Shown one piece after another: positions 7,233 to 15,129 of a stretch of 27,361 nt of DNA. The stretch is from assembly GCA_036379295.1 (NCBI GenBank), contig DASVGY010000068.1, forward strand, positions 1 to 27,361, given 5' to 3'. The translations under genes were made by a program, and so were the position numbers. Under the pieces are notes generated by a model. That model did no database searches. It worked only from the letters and a program-made list of their open reading frames with translations, and had not been told where the DNA came from. This DNA is from Pseudopedobacter sp036379295 (GTDB taxonomy: Bacteria; Bacteroidota; Bacteroidia; Sphingobacteriales; Sphingobacteriaceae). Positions within the stretch are counted from its first letter, which is position 1, and each line of letters starts with the position of its first letter.

Positions 7233-9593
7233 TTAAAACTCTAAACGGTAGTTAAGTACTGGGATGATGCCATTTAAATTTGCCTTTTTAAGATTTTTAC
7301 TATCCAAATCGTAATAGTAGCCCAGGTTGTTCATCCTGTTTAACAGGTTTTGTGCATCTATAAAAAATGTATGCGAAACTTTTGACCGGTTTATACGATA
7401 ACTGCTAGAAAAATCAACTCTAAAATAAGCATCAGCGGTAAGCGTATTGGTTTTAGCCTCATCTTCAACTTGTTCTTGATTTGCTCTTGATTCTGCCAAT
7501 AAAATAGGGGTATACTTTCTTCCGCCTGTATAAATTGCTTTTCCGTTTAGCGCAAAAATATTTTTTCCATTTTTGCCAGCATGCCACTCTTTGCCAGCGA
7601 CAAAATTGCCCATCAATTTGCTGTTAAACGTTGTATTAAATTCGATGCCCTTAACATTTTTAAACTTAGAGTCAAACACAGACCCCGTAATTAAAAAATA
7701 GTACCCACTGTTTAAAGAGCGCTCTAACGTAAGCTCCAAACCATAATTATTTCCGGTTCCTTTATTAACTAGCGGACTATAATTCGAATTGAAAATAGCT
7801 CCAATACTTGATGCGTTTAAGGTAGAGAAGTTATAGTTAGGGTTGTTAGAAACGGGTACCTTATAAAGGTGCTGATAGTAGGCCTCGGCCTTAAACTTTA
7901 ACGATTCGCCCAAAATTCTTTCGTAAGCTAAAATCACTTCGGCAGAGCGTGTTGGTTTTAGCTTTTTTGCGCTAAAATAGGGAGACGTAACTAACTCATC
8001 ATTGGCGAAATAATACGCCAAAGGCTCTAACCGGCTATAAGCGCCAATACCCACAGAAATTTGCTGATTAGGTTTTACCCACCAATTTAAGCTTAAACGT
8101 GGCTCTAAATAAAAATTATTGCTGTAACTAAAGTAGCTGGAGTGCAACCCGATGTTGAAATTTATGGCTTCGTTAATATCATGTTTCCACTGGCTGTAAA
8201 TGTCCACAGTGTTCGCATCTCCTTTTTTGTTCAACACTTCATTTAGTGATTGTGTTGGATAACTAAATTGTAAACCCTTTAAGCTATATGTTAAATAAGA
8301 CGCTACAATACCGCTGCGAATCGTGTTGCTGGCATTTGGGTTATAATTTAGTTGCCCGCTATAGCGGATAGCCTGGTTTTGGTAATTATTTCTGCTAAAA
8401 ATATCGGTGTTATAATCCCGTCTTAAAGTATCCACTTTATCGGTGTTTTTGCTGATGGAAAAAGACACAATATTTTTCAAGTATAATTTTTTGTTTAGGA
8501 TTAAGGTGTGCTTTAGCCCCGTATTGCCAGAGTTATAAGTGTATTTCTGGTCGGCGTAGTCATTTCTATCTTCCCATTTTGTGTTATCCCTAATGGCTTT
8601 CTCGTTGATTTGGCTGTTTCCACCAATTCCGAAAAAGGAAAATGTACCCGATTTTTTAGTAGGGAAAACGAAGTTGTAAGAAACATCCTGATAAACAGGG
8701 ATGCCCACATCAGATAAAGAAATCCCAACTTTATCCAATAATGCCAAGGAAGAATAACGGTAACTAAACAAGTAAGAAGATTTGCCTCCTTTTTTAAAGG
8801 GTCCCTCGGCAGAAGCGGCAGTTCCTAAAACGCCAAGCATTAGAGAATATTCGCCCTTGTCGGTATTTCCTTTTCTAAACTGTAAATCAAAGGCCCCGGA
8901 AATTGCGTTTCCAAACTCGGCAGGTGTGCCGCCGGTGTAAAAATCTGAGGTAGCTATCACATTGGAATTAATCATGCTAATTGCCCCGCCGGCTGCACCT
9001 TCATCTGCAAAATGGTTCGGATTAAAAATCTCTACACCTTCCAATCGCCACAGAACAGACTTTGGAGCGTTTCCGCGTATCACAATATTATTATCGTCTT
9101 CGGCCGCTGCCACACCGGCAAAGCTCTGCGCCATACGAGCGGGGTCAAACAGTGCAGCCGCATATCTGCTGGTTTCTTCAACAGAAAACGACCGTGAACT
9201 TACGCTAGCAAGCGGGTTCAACGCCCTTTTATTTTTAGTACTTTGTACTACTACCTCGTTTAAGCTGTTTAATTGTTCGTTTAGCTCAATGTTAATTTCT
9301 AAGTCTTTCCCCGAACTCAAGAGCATTTCATTAATAGTCGCTTTTTGGTAACCAACAATCTTAGCTTCTAAGCTGTGCCTTCCTACCGGGACATCCACAA
9401 ATCGAAAGCGGCCATCCGCATCAGTAACAGCACTTTTTGCCGGATATAAAGAATTAATGGTTACAACAACGCCCGGCAATGGCACTTTAGATTGCTTATC
9501 TGTGACTGTACCTTTGATGACGGTATGGTTCTGCGCAATAAGTTTTGAGGTAACACAGATTAAAAAAAATAATAAAAGTTTAAAATGTTTCAT
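7233..9593 (-). CDS. TonB-dependent receptor with carboxypeptidase-regulatory-like domain
   Basis: A 786-residue outer-membrane receptor. Signal peptide 1-20 (ending KLIAQ); CarboxypepD_reg-like domain about 25-105 (VIKGTVTDKQSKVPLPGVVV, then TDADGRFRFVDVPVGRHSLE); plug about 125-240 (IVIRGNAPKSVLWRLEGVEI, then FYTGGTPAEFGNAISGAFDL); then a 22-strand-type barrel ending in NYRLEF. Unlike classical transducers it has no STN domain before the carboxypeptidase-like domain. No SusD partner follows, so it is not a SusCD pair; the substrate is unknown, with metal chelates or small organics possible. It begins the operon that continues with sigma, FecR and the STN repeat protein. A long hairpin lies one base before its start codon. 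Confidence 0.9.
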   Translation of the reverse strand: MKHFKLLLFFLICVTSKLIAQNHTVIKGTVTDKQSKVPLPGVVVTINSLYPAKSAVTDADGRFRFVDVPVGRHSLEAKIVGYQKATINEMLLSSGKDLEINIELNEQLNSLNEVVVQSTKNKRALNPLASVSSRSFSVEETSRYAAALFDPARMAQSFAGVAAAEDDNNIVIRGNAPKSVLWRLEGVEIFNPNHFADEGAAGGAISMINSNVIATSDFYTGGTPAEFGNAISGAFDLQFRKGNTDKGEYSLMLGVLGTAASAEGPFKKGGKSSYLFSYRYSSLALLDKVGISLSDVGIPVYQDVSYNFVFPTKKSGTFSFFGIGGNSQINEKAIRDNTKWEDRNDYADQKYTYNSGNTGLKHTLILNKKLYLKNIVSFSISKNTDKVDTLRRDYNTDIFSRNNYQNQAIRYSGQLNYNPNASNTIRSGIVASYLTYSLKGLQFSYPTQSLNEVLNKKGDANTVDIYSQWKHDINEAINFNIGLHSSYFSYSNNFYLEPRLSLNWWVKPNQQISVGIGAYSRLEPLAYYFANDELVTSPYFSAKKLKPTRSAEVILAYERILGESLKFKAEAYYQHLYKVPVSNNPNYNFSTLNASSIGAIFNSNYSPLVNKGTGNNYGLELTLERSLNSGYYFLITGSVFDSKFKNVKGIEFNTTFNSKLMGNFVAGKEWHAGKNGKNIFALNGKAIYTGGRKYTPILLAESRANQEQVEDEAKTNTLTADAYFRVDFSSSYRINRSKVSHTFFIDAQNLLNRMNNLGYYYDLDSKNLKKANLNGIIPVLNYRLEF

Positions 9594-9594
9594 T

Positions 9595-9642
9595 TGTTAT
9601 CAATTGTTTAAAAGTTTTTATCCTCCTTTTAAATTGATAACA
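9595..9642 (-). promoter_or_regulatory. Long hairpin in the 5' leader of the TonB-dependent receptor
   Basis: 9595-9603 pairs perfectly with 9634-9642, and 9607-9614 with 9626-9633, giving a 17-bp stem with a 3-base bulge and an 11-base loop. On the minus strand the loop side carries GGAGG, the best Shine-Dalgarno-like string in the window, but 29 bases from the start codon. The stem ends one base before the ATG at 9593. It could control translation or be a protein-binding palindrome. Confidence 0.5.
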
Positions 9643-9753
9643 CGCTTAATTTATTTTACCCCTACGTGAACCGAATATTTTTATCACTTTTTTTTCTGCC
9701 TTCAAATCCTACTCAACTAAATCATTAGAGATAGCTATTTAAGACCGCGTTTT

Positions 9754-9798
9754 TTAACTTAAGTGAATAAATTTAGAAGCCTTATCGATATACTTTTG
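9754..9798 (+). promoter_or_regulatory. Predicted promoter with Crp/Fnr-like operator before the barrel gene at 9825
   Basis: TTAACTTAAGTGAA at 9754-9767 is the palindrome with one change. TACTTTTG at 9791-9798 matches TAnnTTTG. Centre-to-box spacing is 30.5 bp, giving a site near -42 and a leader of about 22 bases. Confidence 0.58.
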
Positions 9799-9824
9799 CA
9801 ACGTTATGTAATAATCTAAAAATT

Positions 9825-10451
9825 ATGCAAAAGAAGATTTTTTGGCTCGCAATGCTTTTAATACCAACAACTGTATTTCAATTAAAAGCGCAATACGCAA
9901 AAGACGATAGTACTTACAAGCGGTGCTTTATTGGCAGCACAATGTTTTTGCTTGGTAATTTAGCAAGTACAAACCCTCCCAATTTTTTCCAGCTTAATTT
10001 AGGTTATAGAATTACTGGGAAAGATGTAATTACAATAGAACCAAAAACCTGGAAATATGCCTGGCCAAACGGGATAAACCCGATTTTCAATAAATCGTAC
10101 GGGAAGGCGGAAGAAAAATTCCCGGGATACGTTCGCGAATTTGGTTTATCAATTGCCTACCAAAGGTTTATTTGGAATGGTTTGTATGCCGAACTTAACG
10201 TAATGCCTTCTTCTCAAAAGTTTGTAAATGAAGATGGAAATAAAATTGACAATGGCTTTCAGGTTTTTAATACTTACCGAATTGGTTATCATGTAAAACT
10301 TTTTAGCGATAGGTTTTTTATTCAGCCCTCGCTTGCCATTACACACCGGGCTTACCACACAACAATGCCAAATGGTTTTAAACAGTTAGACGATAAATGG
10401 TCGAAATTTGTATTTGGCGAGCCGGGATTTCACTTCGGTTTTAATTTTTAG
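9825..10451 (+). CDS. Exported hypothetical protein, probable outer-membrane barrel
   Basis: A 208-residue protein with a signal peptide (1-22, ending LKAQ). The mature sequence has regularly spaced amphipathic strands: FFQLNLGYRITGKDVITIEP, EFGLSIAYQRFIW, LYAELNVMPSS, TYRIGYHVKLF, FFIQPSLAITHRAYH, and a terminal FHFGFNF with the aromatic end typical of BAM substrates. No known family is recognised with confidence and no function is proposed. It is the first of two plus-strand genes between two minus-strand operons, followed 61 bases later by a small lipoprotein. Its promoter carries a near-perfect copy of the shared palindrome. Confidence 0.72.
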   Translation: MQKKIFWLAMLLIPTTVFQLKAQYAKDDSTYKRCFIGSTMFLLGNLASTNPPNFFQLNLGYRITGKDVITIEPKTWKYAWPNGINPIFNKSYGKAEEKFPGYVREFGLSIAYQRFIWNGLYAELNVMPSSQKFVNEDGNKIDNGFQVFNTYRIGYHVKLFSDRFFIQPSLAITHRAYHTTMPNGFKQLDDKWSKFVFGEPGFHFGFNF

Positions 10452-10512
10452 CGGATAAATCGCAATTCTAACAACAAGTTTTTACGCATTCAATCAATTA
10501 TAACATAATGAG

Positions 10513-10884
10513 ATGAAAAAAATCAGCCTTTATTCTTTATTACTGATGCTTACGGCATCTTTTAGTTCATGTGGCATTGGAGCCGCACTTGTAACCAACC
10601 ATAATCAAAATGCCACAGAAGTACAGCTTAACCAAAACAATTTTAAAGTAATTGACCAGGTAAGCGGAAGTTCTGAAGTTTCTTATGTATTAGCGACTGG
10701 AGGTATGAAAGAGAAGCAATTGTACCAGAATGCATATTCGGCTATGATAAAAAAAGCCAACTTGCTAAATGGTTCAAAGGCGATAACTAACGTTGTTACC
10801 GAGGAACACGTTAGTGGCTTTGCCCCTTTCTTTGTTAGAAGAACGATAACCGTGAGCGCCCAAGTAGTTGAATTTACAAGGTAA
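10513..10884 (+). CDS. Small lipoprotein (DUF6567-like)
   Basis: A 123-residue lipoprotein with leader and lipobox FSSC (Cys20), followed by GIGAALVTNHNQNATEVQLN. The mature domain has NFKVIDQVSGSSEVSYVLAT, then a helix (QLYQNAYSAMIKKANLL) and the ending TITVSAQVVEF. The alternating strand, helix and strand plan and the closing TV.AQV.EF match small Bacteroidota lipoproteins annotated as DUF6567; this assignment is from memory and moderate. No function is known. It is likely co-transcribed with the barrel gene at 9825, and a stem-loop follows at 10918-10940. Confidence 0.72.
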   Translation: MKKISLYSLLLMLTASFSSCGIGAALVTNHNQNATEVQLNQNNFKVIDQVSGSSEVSYVLATGGMKEKQLYQNAYSAMIKKANLLNGSKAITNVVTEEHVSGFAPFFVRRTITVSAQVVEFTR

Positions 10885-10917
10885 GATCAATTAAAAATGT
10901 TTACCAATCGCTTTCAT

Positions 10918-10940
10918 GGTTGCCCCTAACAAGGGCAACC
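10918..10940. terminator. Stem-loop between convergent genes, probable terminator without T-run
   Basis: GGTTGCCC (10918-10925) and GGGCAACC (10933-10940) form a perfect 8-bp GC-rich stem with a 7-base loop. It lies between the plus-strand lipoprotein (stop 10884) and the minus-strand Crp/Fnr gene (stop 11048). Neither side has a clear T-run, so function as a terminator is probable rather than certain. Confidence 0.5.
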
Positions 10941-11047
10941 TGTAATTAAAAAATTAAAGGTAAGCAGGCGGAACAATCTATTAAATTATGAACGCCAATT
11001 TATGTTTACTGGATTATGCATCAGCTTTTAGCACCTATTAGCAATTA

Positions 11048-11671
11048 CTACACGGCAACTTTACGTTGCGCAATCTCATCGTTCAACAACCTTTTACGCA
11101 TACGGCTTAGCGATTGCGGCGTTAAACCCAGATAGCTGGCAATTTGATATTGGGGCACACGCTGTAACAAATCTGGGCGTTTGGCAGCAAAATTAATGTA
11201 ACGCTGCTCTGGCGAGGCCATTTTAAAATCGTTAAACTCGGCCTGCTGTTTTACTACCAAAGCCTCCGAATATGCCCTACATAATTTTTCAAAACGAGGA
11301 AACTTCTCTAATATAATTGTTTCAGATTCGGCAGTGCTTACGTTTACTAAACAATCTTCTAAACAGTCTAAATAATGCTCTAAAGGTTTATTTGTTACCA
11401 AACAGCTTGGGGTAAAATAATCGCCTTCTGTATAAAATTCATTTGTTTTCTCCTCACCATCCACCAAATAATAGCTGCGTAAACAGCCTTTTACTACATA
11501 AAAGCTCGTTTTAGAAAACTGCCCTTTCTTAAGTAGCACATTTCCTTTTTTATATTGCCTAAAACTATGCAGAGAGGTGATTACTTCTTTTTCTTCTTCC
11601 GTAAAATTCATCAATTTAAACATATCGTTTAGGTATTGATTCTTTAGCAGTTCTACTTCTTTTAAATTCAT
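11048..11671 (-). CDS. Crp/Fnr family transcriptional regulator (copy 2)
   Basis: A 207-residue regulator with a cyclic-nucleotide-binding-like beta-roll (about residues 22-115; KGNVLLKKGQFSKTSFYVVK, then GCLRSYYLVDGEEKTNEFYT), a long connecting helix, and a C-terminal helix-turn-helix (YQIASYLGLTPQSLSRMRKR). Lengths and recognition helix are close to the copies at 1923 and 13683. The effector cannot be predicted. It lies 61 bases downstream of the MDR oxidoreductase in the same direction, so the two may be one transcript in which the regulator feeds back on the MDR promoter, which bears a perfect palindrome. Confidence 0.9.
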   Translation of the reverse strand: MNLKEVELLKNQYLNDMFKLMNFTEEEKEVITSLHSFRQYKKGNVLLKKGQFSKTSFYVVKGCLRSYYLVDGEEKTNEFYTEGDYFTPSCLVTNKPLEHYLDCLEDCLVNVSTAESETIILEKFPRFEKLCRAYSEALVVKQQAEFNDFKMASPEQRYINFAAKRPDLLQRVPQYQIASYLGLTPQSLSRMRKRLLNDEIAQRKVAV

Positions 11672-11731
11672 CGACTTTTTTATTTAACGCCTAGCTTTCC
11701 GTTTGTAAATCAAATAGTTATATAAATATAT

Positions 11732-12706
11732 TTACTCTGCCACAATTTTCAAAACTACATTACCTGTTTTTTGTCCGCTATCAACATAAGTGTAGGCCTC
11801 AACAATATCGGCCATGTTACGGTAGCTATCAATTACTGGCTTAAACATTTCTTTTTCAACTAATTCTTTTAAAAAGATGATATCGTGTTGTGAAAGTTCT
11901 GGAGGAATTGGAAATAAAACCCTTTTACTGCGCTTCAAAATCCAATGTTTTAGGGCCAAAAAAATATTCGCTCCGTTTTTGCCTGGCTCGGTAGAAATAT
12001 AAATGCCGTTTTTACTTAGCAAAGGCTTACATATTTTGAACGACGATTTGCCAACCGCATCAAAAACAAAATCGAATTTTTGATTAAGTTTTGTGATAGC
12101 TGATTGTTGGTAGTCGATTACGTATTTTGCACCTAAACCTTTAACTAGCCCAACATTTTTTGTATTGCAAACAGCGGTAACGTTAGCGCCAAAATAATTT
12201 AAGAGTTGCACCGCAGAAGAACCGATGGCTCCGGTGGCTCCGTAAACCAAAACATTTTGACCGGATTTAACTTTGGCCGCTCTGATTATATTTAGTGCAT
12301 AATGAGCACCTTCTGAAATAGCTGCTGCGTGGTATAAGCTAATATTTGTGGGTGCAATGGTTACCGCAGCATCATAGGCGATAGCAACATACTCTGCATG
12401 GCCGCCAAATGTTTTATCATTATAACCAAAAACCTTATCGCCAATTTTAAAACCGCTTACGCTTTTACCGGCAGATACTACAATTCCAGAAAACTCGCTC
12501 CCGAGGATCTGATTTTTAGGTTTTAACAAACCACTAAATAAGCGTGAAACAACATATTCGGCACTTCTAAACCCAGCATCCGTACGGTTAACGGTAGATG
12601 CGTAAACTTTTACCAACAATTCATTATCATTTGGCTGTGGCTGGGCAACTTCTGCAAGATAAGCTACATTTGGAGCTCCGTATTTTTTATGGACGATGGC
12701 TTTCAT
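11732..12706 (-). CDS. Zinc-independent MDR oxidoreductase (quinone oxidoreductase-like), NAD(P)H-dependent
   Basis: A 324-residue medium-chain dehydrogenase/reductase. The N-terminal GroES-like domain contains LLVKVYASTVNRTDAGFRSA and ILGSEFSGIVVSAGKSVSGF; the Rossmann domain contains the nucleotide-binding motif YGATGAIGSSAVQLL (GATGAIG at 156-162) and FDFVFDAVGKSSF. The cysteine-rich structural zinc loop of alcohol dehydrogenases is missing and no catalytic zinc set is evident, which places it with quinone oxidoreductase/enoyl reductase-like members that reduce activated C=C or quinone bonds with NAD(P)H. The actual substrate is unknown. The promoter upstream has the best copy of the shared palindrome, and a Crp/Fnr gene follows. 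Confidence 0.9.
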   Translation of the reverse strand: MKAIVHKKYGAPNVAYLAEVAQPQPNDNELLVKVYASTVNRTDAGFRSAEYVVSRLFSGLLKPKNQILGSEFSGIVVSAGKSVSGFKIGDKVFGYNDKTFGGHAEYVAIAYDAAVTIAPTNISLYHAAAISEGAHYALNIIRAAKVKSGQNVLVYGATGAIGSSAVQLLNYFGANVTAVCNTKNVGLVKGLGAKYVIDYQQSAITKLNQKFDFVFDAVGKSSFKICKPLLSKNGIYISTEPGKNGANIFLALKHWILKRSKRVLFPIPPELSQHDIIFLKELVEKEMFKPVIDSYRNMADIVEAYTYVDSGQKTGNVVLKIVAE

Positions 12707-12753
12707 TCACGTTGTTTCCATTGATAGCTTTAAAAATTTGGTGTTTTTACTGA

Positions 12754-12774
12754 TTTAGCTCTTCTAAAGCTAAA
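12754..12774 (-). other. Hairpin in the MDR 5' leader
   Basis: TTTAGCT (12754-12760) and AGCTAAA (12768-12774) form a perfect 7-bp stem with a 7-base loop. It lies close to the predicted transcript start (about 12780), where it may protect the 5' end. There is no T-run, so it is not an attenuator-type terminator. Confidence 0.35.
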
Positions 12775-12784
12775 ATTTAGACCG

Positions 12785-12828
12785 CAAATTTACGCTGCCA
12801 ATACCTTTCAATTATTAACTTAAGTTAA
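12785..12828 (-). promoter_or_regulatory. Predicted promoter with perfect Crp/Fnr-like operator before the MDR gene
   Basis: TTAACTTAAGTTAA at 12815-12828 is the perfect 14-bp core; pairing extends to a 20-bp palindrome at 12812-12831. The minus-strand -7 box TAAATTTG (12792-12785) matches TAnnTTTG. Spacing centre-to-box is 29.5 bp, predicting a site at about -41.5 and a leader of about 74 bases. Confidence 0.65.
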
Positions 12829-12831
12829 TAA

Positions 12832-13258
12832 ATTAACATTTTAGCACTACTTTTTACTACTATCCTGATGGTCTGTTTAAAATTTGTCTAATAATTTGTT
12901 TATGCTTCTTTTAGGCTACAACTGCATTAAGTTTTTAGAGACAGCTCCCAGCTATCTCTACCAAATTTGCCTTGTTTCGCTCAAAAATAATCTATAAACA
13001 TTTTTACAATACGAATTTAAACGGCTCTGAGTTTGATTGATTTTTCTCTACTGTGTTTTTTGAAGGGTAATTTTATTGACTTTGGGTGCGTTAACGATAG
13101 CAATGGATACCGGCCTTGCGCCTAAGGCCTTGCGGCGTATGAATGTATAGCGTGTAAAAACGCCCAAATCGTTATCAAACTTATTTTTTAATAATCGAAT
13201 TCAGGTTACTAGTAACTCGCTTTAAAAAGTAACTGGTTTGCCGCCGTTAAATTAATTT
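12832..13258. other. Gene-free stretch between MDR promoter and DUF4440 gene
   Basis: No convincing reading frame in either direction. The left two thirds is AT-rich and featureless to the eye; the right third contains the GC-rich palindromic element at 13081-13168. The minus-strand DUF4440 gene ends at 13259 without a clear terminator. Confidence 0.5.
13081..13168. repeat. Imperfect palindromic intergenic element, about 88 bp
   Basis: The segment starts TTTGGGTGCGTT and ends AACGCCCAAA, which are imperfect inverted ends. Inside, GATAGC...GGATACCGG faces GGCGTATG...TATAGCG, and the centre has GGCCTTGCG twice plus GGCCTT/AAGGCC pairing. It is conspicuously GC-rich in AT-rich surroundings. Its form is like dispersed REP-type palindromes seen between genes of Sphingobacteriaceae; only one clear copy is in this window. 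Confidence 0.5.
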
Positions 13259-13630
13259 TTATTCAATTTGGTGGCAGCTACCGCCAATTATCATAAAATC
13301 ATTTTCAATAAGCTTCCAAAACCGGATATACTTGAATGTTCCGTTTATCGACTTACCCAACATTGTTCCTTTTGTCTGGTAAGTTACCACAACAATAGCC
13401 AAATCATTTATCAATTGTAGGTCTTCAAAAGACGCCTCAATCCATTCGACTTTCATTTGCCCAGAACGATAAGACATGATATCGATTTCTTTGGTGATGG
13501 TTTGCCCATTTGGCGTTATAAAAAGCAAATCGTTATGTAAATGCTTTTCTAAAAAACCAATGTTGGTGTGTTTAATGGCGTCAATTAATTGATACTCGAG
13601 GTTTAATATTTCTGGTTTTGACATTTTCAT
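13259..13630 (-). CDS. DUF4440 / NTF2-like (SnoaL-type) protein
   Basis: A 123-residue cytosolic protein with the cystatin-like alpha+beta cone of the NTF2 superfamily: an N-terminal helix (EILNLEYQLIDAIKHTNIGF), LEKHLHNDLLFITPNGQ, a central strand pair (LAIVVVTYQTKG), and the final strands FKYIRFWKLIENDFMIIGGS. This matches DUF4440, a family of small ligand-binding or enzyme-like proteins without a general function. It lies 52 bases after a Crp/Fnr gene and is probably the last gene of the receptor-DUF4249-Crp-DUF4440 transcript. Confidence 0.82.
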   Translation of the reverse strand: MKMSKPEILNLEYQLIDAIKHTNIGFLEKHLHNDLLFITPNGQTITKEIDIMSYRSGQMKVEWIEASFEDLQLINDLAIVVVTYQTKGTMLGKSINGTFKYIRFWKLIENDFMIIGGSCHQIE

Positions 13631-13682
13631 TTAGCTTTTATTCAAATTTTTTTAACAAATAGAGGTATTGGTTTCTTTAAGT

Positions 13683-14267
13683 TTAACGGTTCGGGCTTTT
13701 ACTTATCCGCCGCTTTATCCTGCTTAAACTCTCGGGACTAATGCCCAAAAAACTCGCGATATATTTTTGAGGCACACGTTGGAAAATAGCTGCTTGCTTT
13801 TTTAATAATTTTTGAAATCTTTCTTCGGGTTTTTCCGAGGCAAGCGACATCGCAATTTCTGATAGTCTTTGTGCAATTTCTTCAGCTATTAAGCGCCCAA
13901 GGCTTTCATATTTAGGATGTTTATGGTACAATTTAAGCAACGCACTTTTTGGCAAAACAATTAGGGTTGTATTTTCGACAGCTTGCAGGGTAATTTTAGA
14001 CGGCATTTGGTTTAAAAAGCTTTGAAAATCTGTTACCCAAGCGGTTTCCAAAGAAATATCGCAAGTTTTAGCTATGCCTTCTTTAAAATGGAAATGCCTG
14101 ATTGTTCCACTTTCAACAAAGGCAATAAAATTGCATACCTCGCCACTGCGCAGTAGGTAAGCTTTTTTTTGTAGTTCCACAATTTTACCGTAAGCACTAA
14201 TCAGCTCAACTTCTTCAGTAGAGAGGCTTAAATGCTGTTGGATGTACAATTTGAACGCTTGGCACAT
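13683..14267 (-). CDS. Crp/Fnr family transcriptional regulator (copy 3)
   Basis: A 194-residue regulator: cyclic-nucleotide-binding-like beta-roll (about residues 20-110; IVELQKKAYLLRSGEVCNFI, then FVESGTIRHFHFKEG), long helix (residues 115-145), and helix-turn-helix KYIASFLGISPESLSRIKRR. The recognition region is nearly the same as in the copies at 1923 and 11048 (S-L-S-R-basic), so similar DNA sites are expected. It lies 30 bases after the DUF4249 gene, inside a receptor operon whose promoter carries the shared palindrome, which suggests autoregulation. Confidence 0.9.
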   Translation of the reverse strand: MCQAFKLYIQQHLSLSTEEVELISAYGKIVELQKKAYLLRSGEVCNFIAFVESGTIRHFHFKEGIAKTCDISLETAWVTDFQSFLNQMPSKITLQAVENTTLIVLPKSALLKLYHKHPKYESLGRLIAEEIAQRLSEIAMSLASEKPEERFQKLLKKQAAIFQRVPQKYIASFLGISPESLSRIKRRISKSPNR

Positions 14268-14297
14268 TTTACCATTAAAAAGATTGACGTATAAGTT

Positions 14298-15125
14298 TTA
14301 CTTTATAGTGTATAACAAGCTGTCCACTTCGTTAACGCTAAAATAGCCGAGGCAAAAATTGCGGGCGTTGGTTTGGTTGACCATGTTCCCTTTGATTGTT
14401 GATGCGGGCGATGGTTGAAATGGGCCGCCCCCACCTCCGGCCGCAGTACCGGTAAGTAATTTCATGTAATTGAAATATCTTTCTGAAACTTCCCTGAACT
14501 TTATTTGTATCTCGTCGCCTTTTTTCAGCTTATCATTCCCAAACAAGCCAAAAGCTTTGTTACCCTGAAAAAATATATCGTCAATAACCTCTAAGTAGGG
14601 GAACGGACTTACGGGAGAGGTGTAACTAAGCAGGTAAAAGTTTGTTTGAGCGCCCGAATCCTGAAAGTTTGTTTTTATTCCATATTCATCGGAGTTTATA
14701 CCTAAATCGTTACGCTGCTCAACACTTTCGATGGTAGTACTGGCAATTAATTTCTCGTTCCCTTTATAGGTTTCGCCGTTAGTAATCACCGTTAAAGTAT
14801 AAGTTTCGCCAATAACGGGGCTAAAACTTTTACAGGTGTATTTTCCTTTTTGAGTGCTTTCTTCTATAAAATCGAATTTTGTATTTGCCGAGTTATTTAC
14901 AAAAACGGTAGCGCCAGAAACTTTTGGTATTTCGCTAGAAAAATACCCGCTTGTGGTGCTTAAAGTGATGGATTGGGTTTTACCATTGGTGCCCTTTACC
15001 CAAATTAATGCCGCATCTACAACCAAACGAGGCGGCTCTGCAGCAAGTTTAACATCAATTACTTTTTGGCAACTGCCAAATAAAAAACCGGAAAGTATAA
15101 GGATGATAAAAGATGAATTTTTCAT
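14298..15125 (-). CDS. DUF4249 family lipoprotein
   Basis: A 275-residue lipoprotein with lipobox FGSC (Cys19) and the typical start of the family: QKVIDVKLAAEPPRLVVDAA, a beta-sandwich with SITLSTTSGYFSSEIPKVSG and ATVFVNN, and later KGKYTCKSFSPVIGETYTL. DUF4249 lipoproteins are encoded directly after TonB-dependent receptors in many Bacteroidota and are presumed accessory surface proteins, analogous in place to SusD. The reading frame is open up to 15209, but the ATG at 15125 gives the signal peptide and sits 4 bases after the receptor's stop, so it is the better start. A glycine-rich patch (TAAGGGGGPF) lies near the C-terminus. Confidence 0.9.
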   Translation of the reverse strand: MKNSSFIILILSGFLFGSCQKVIDVKLAAEPPRLVVDAALIWVKGTNGKTQSITLSTTSGYFSSEIPKVSGATVFVNNSANTKFDFIEESTQKGKYTCKSFSPVIGETYTLTVITNGETYKGNEKLIASTTIESVEQRNDLGINSDEYGIKTNFQDSGAQTNFYLLSYTSPVSPFPYLEVIDDIFFQGNKAFGLFGNDKLKKGDEIQIKFREVSERYFNYMKLLTGTAAGGGGGPFQPSPASTIKGNMVNQTNARNFCLGYFSVNEVDSLLYTIK

Positions 15126-15129
15126 GAAT

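Noticed and set aside
8962..9351. Plus-strand 129-residue open frame inside the receptor gene
   Set aside because: Opposite to the conserved carboxypeptidase-like and plug domains of the receptor; no sign of independent function.
7233..9593. SusC/SusD-type glycan uptake pair
   Set aside because: No SusD-like gene follows either receptor, and neither receptor is of SusC length (about 1000 residues).
13081..13168. CRISPR or tRNA-like structure
   Set aside because: Only two short direct repeats (GGCCTTGCG) and no regular repeat-spacer pattern, cloverleaf or cas gene; the palindromic element explanation fits better.
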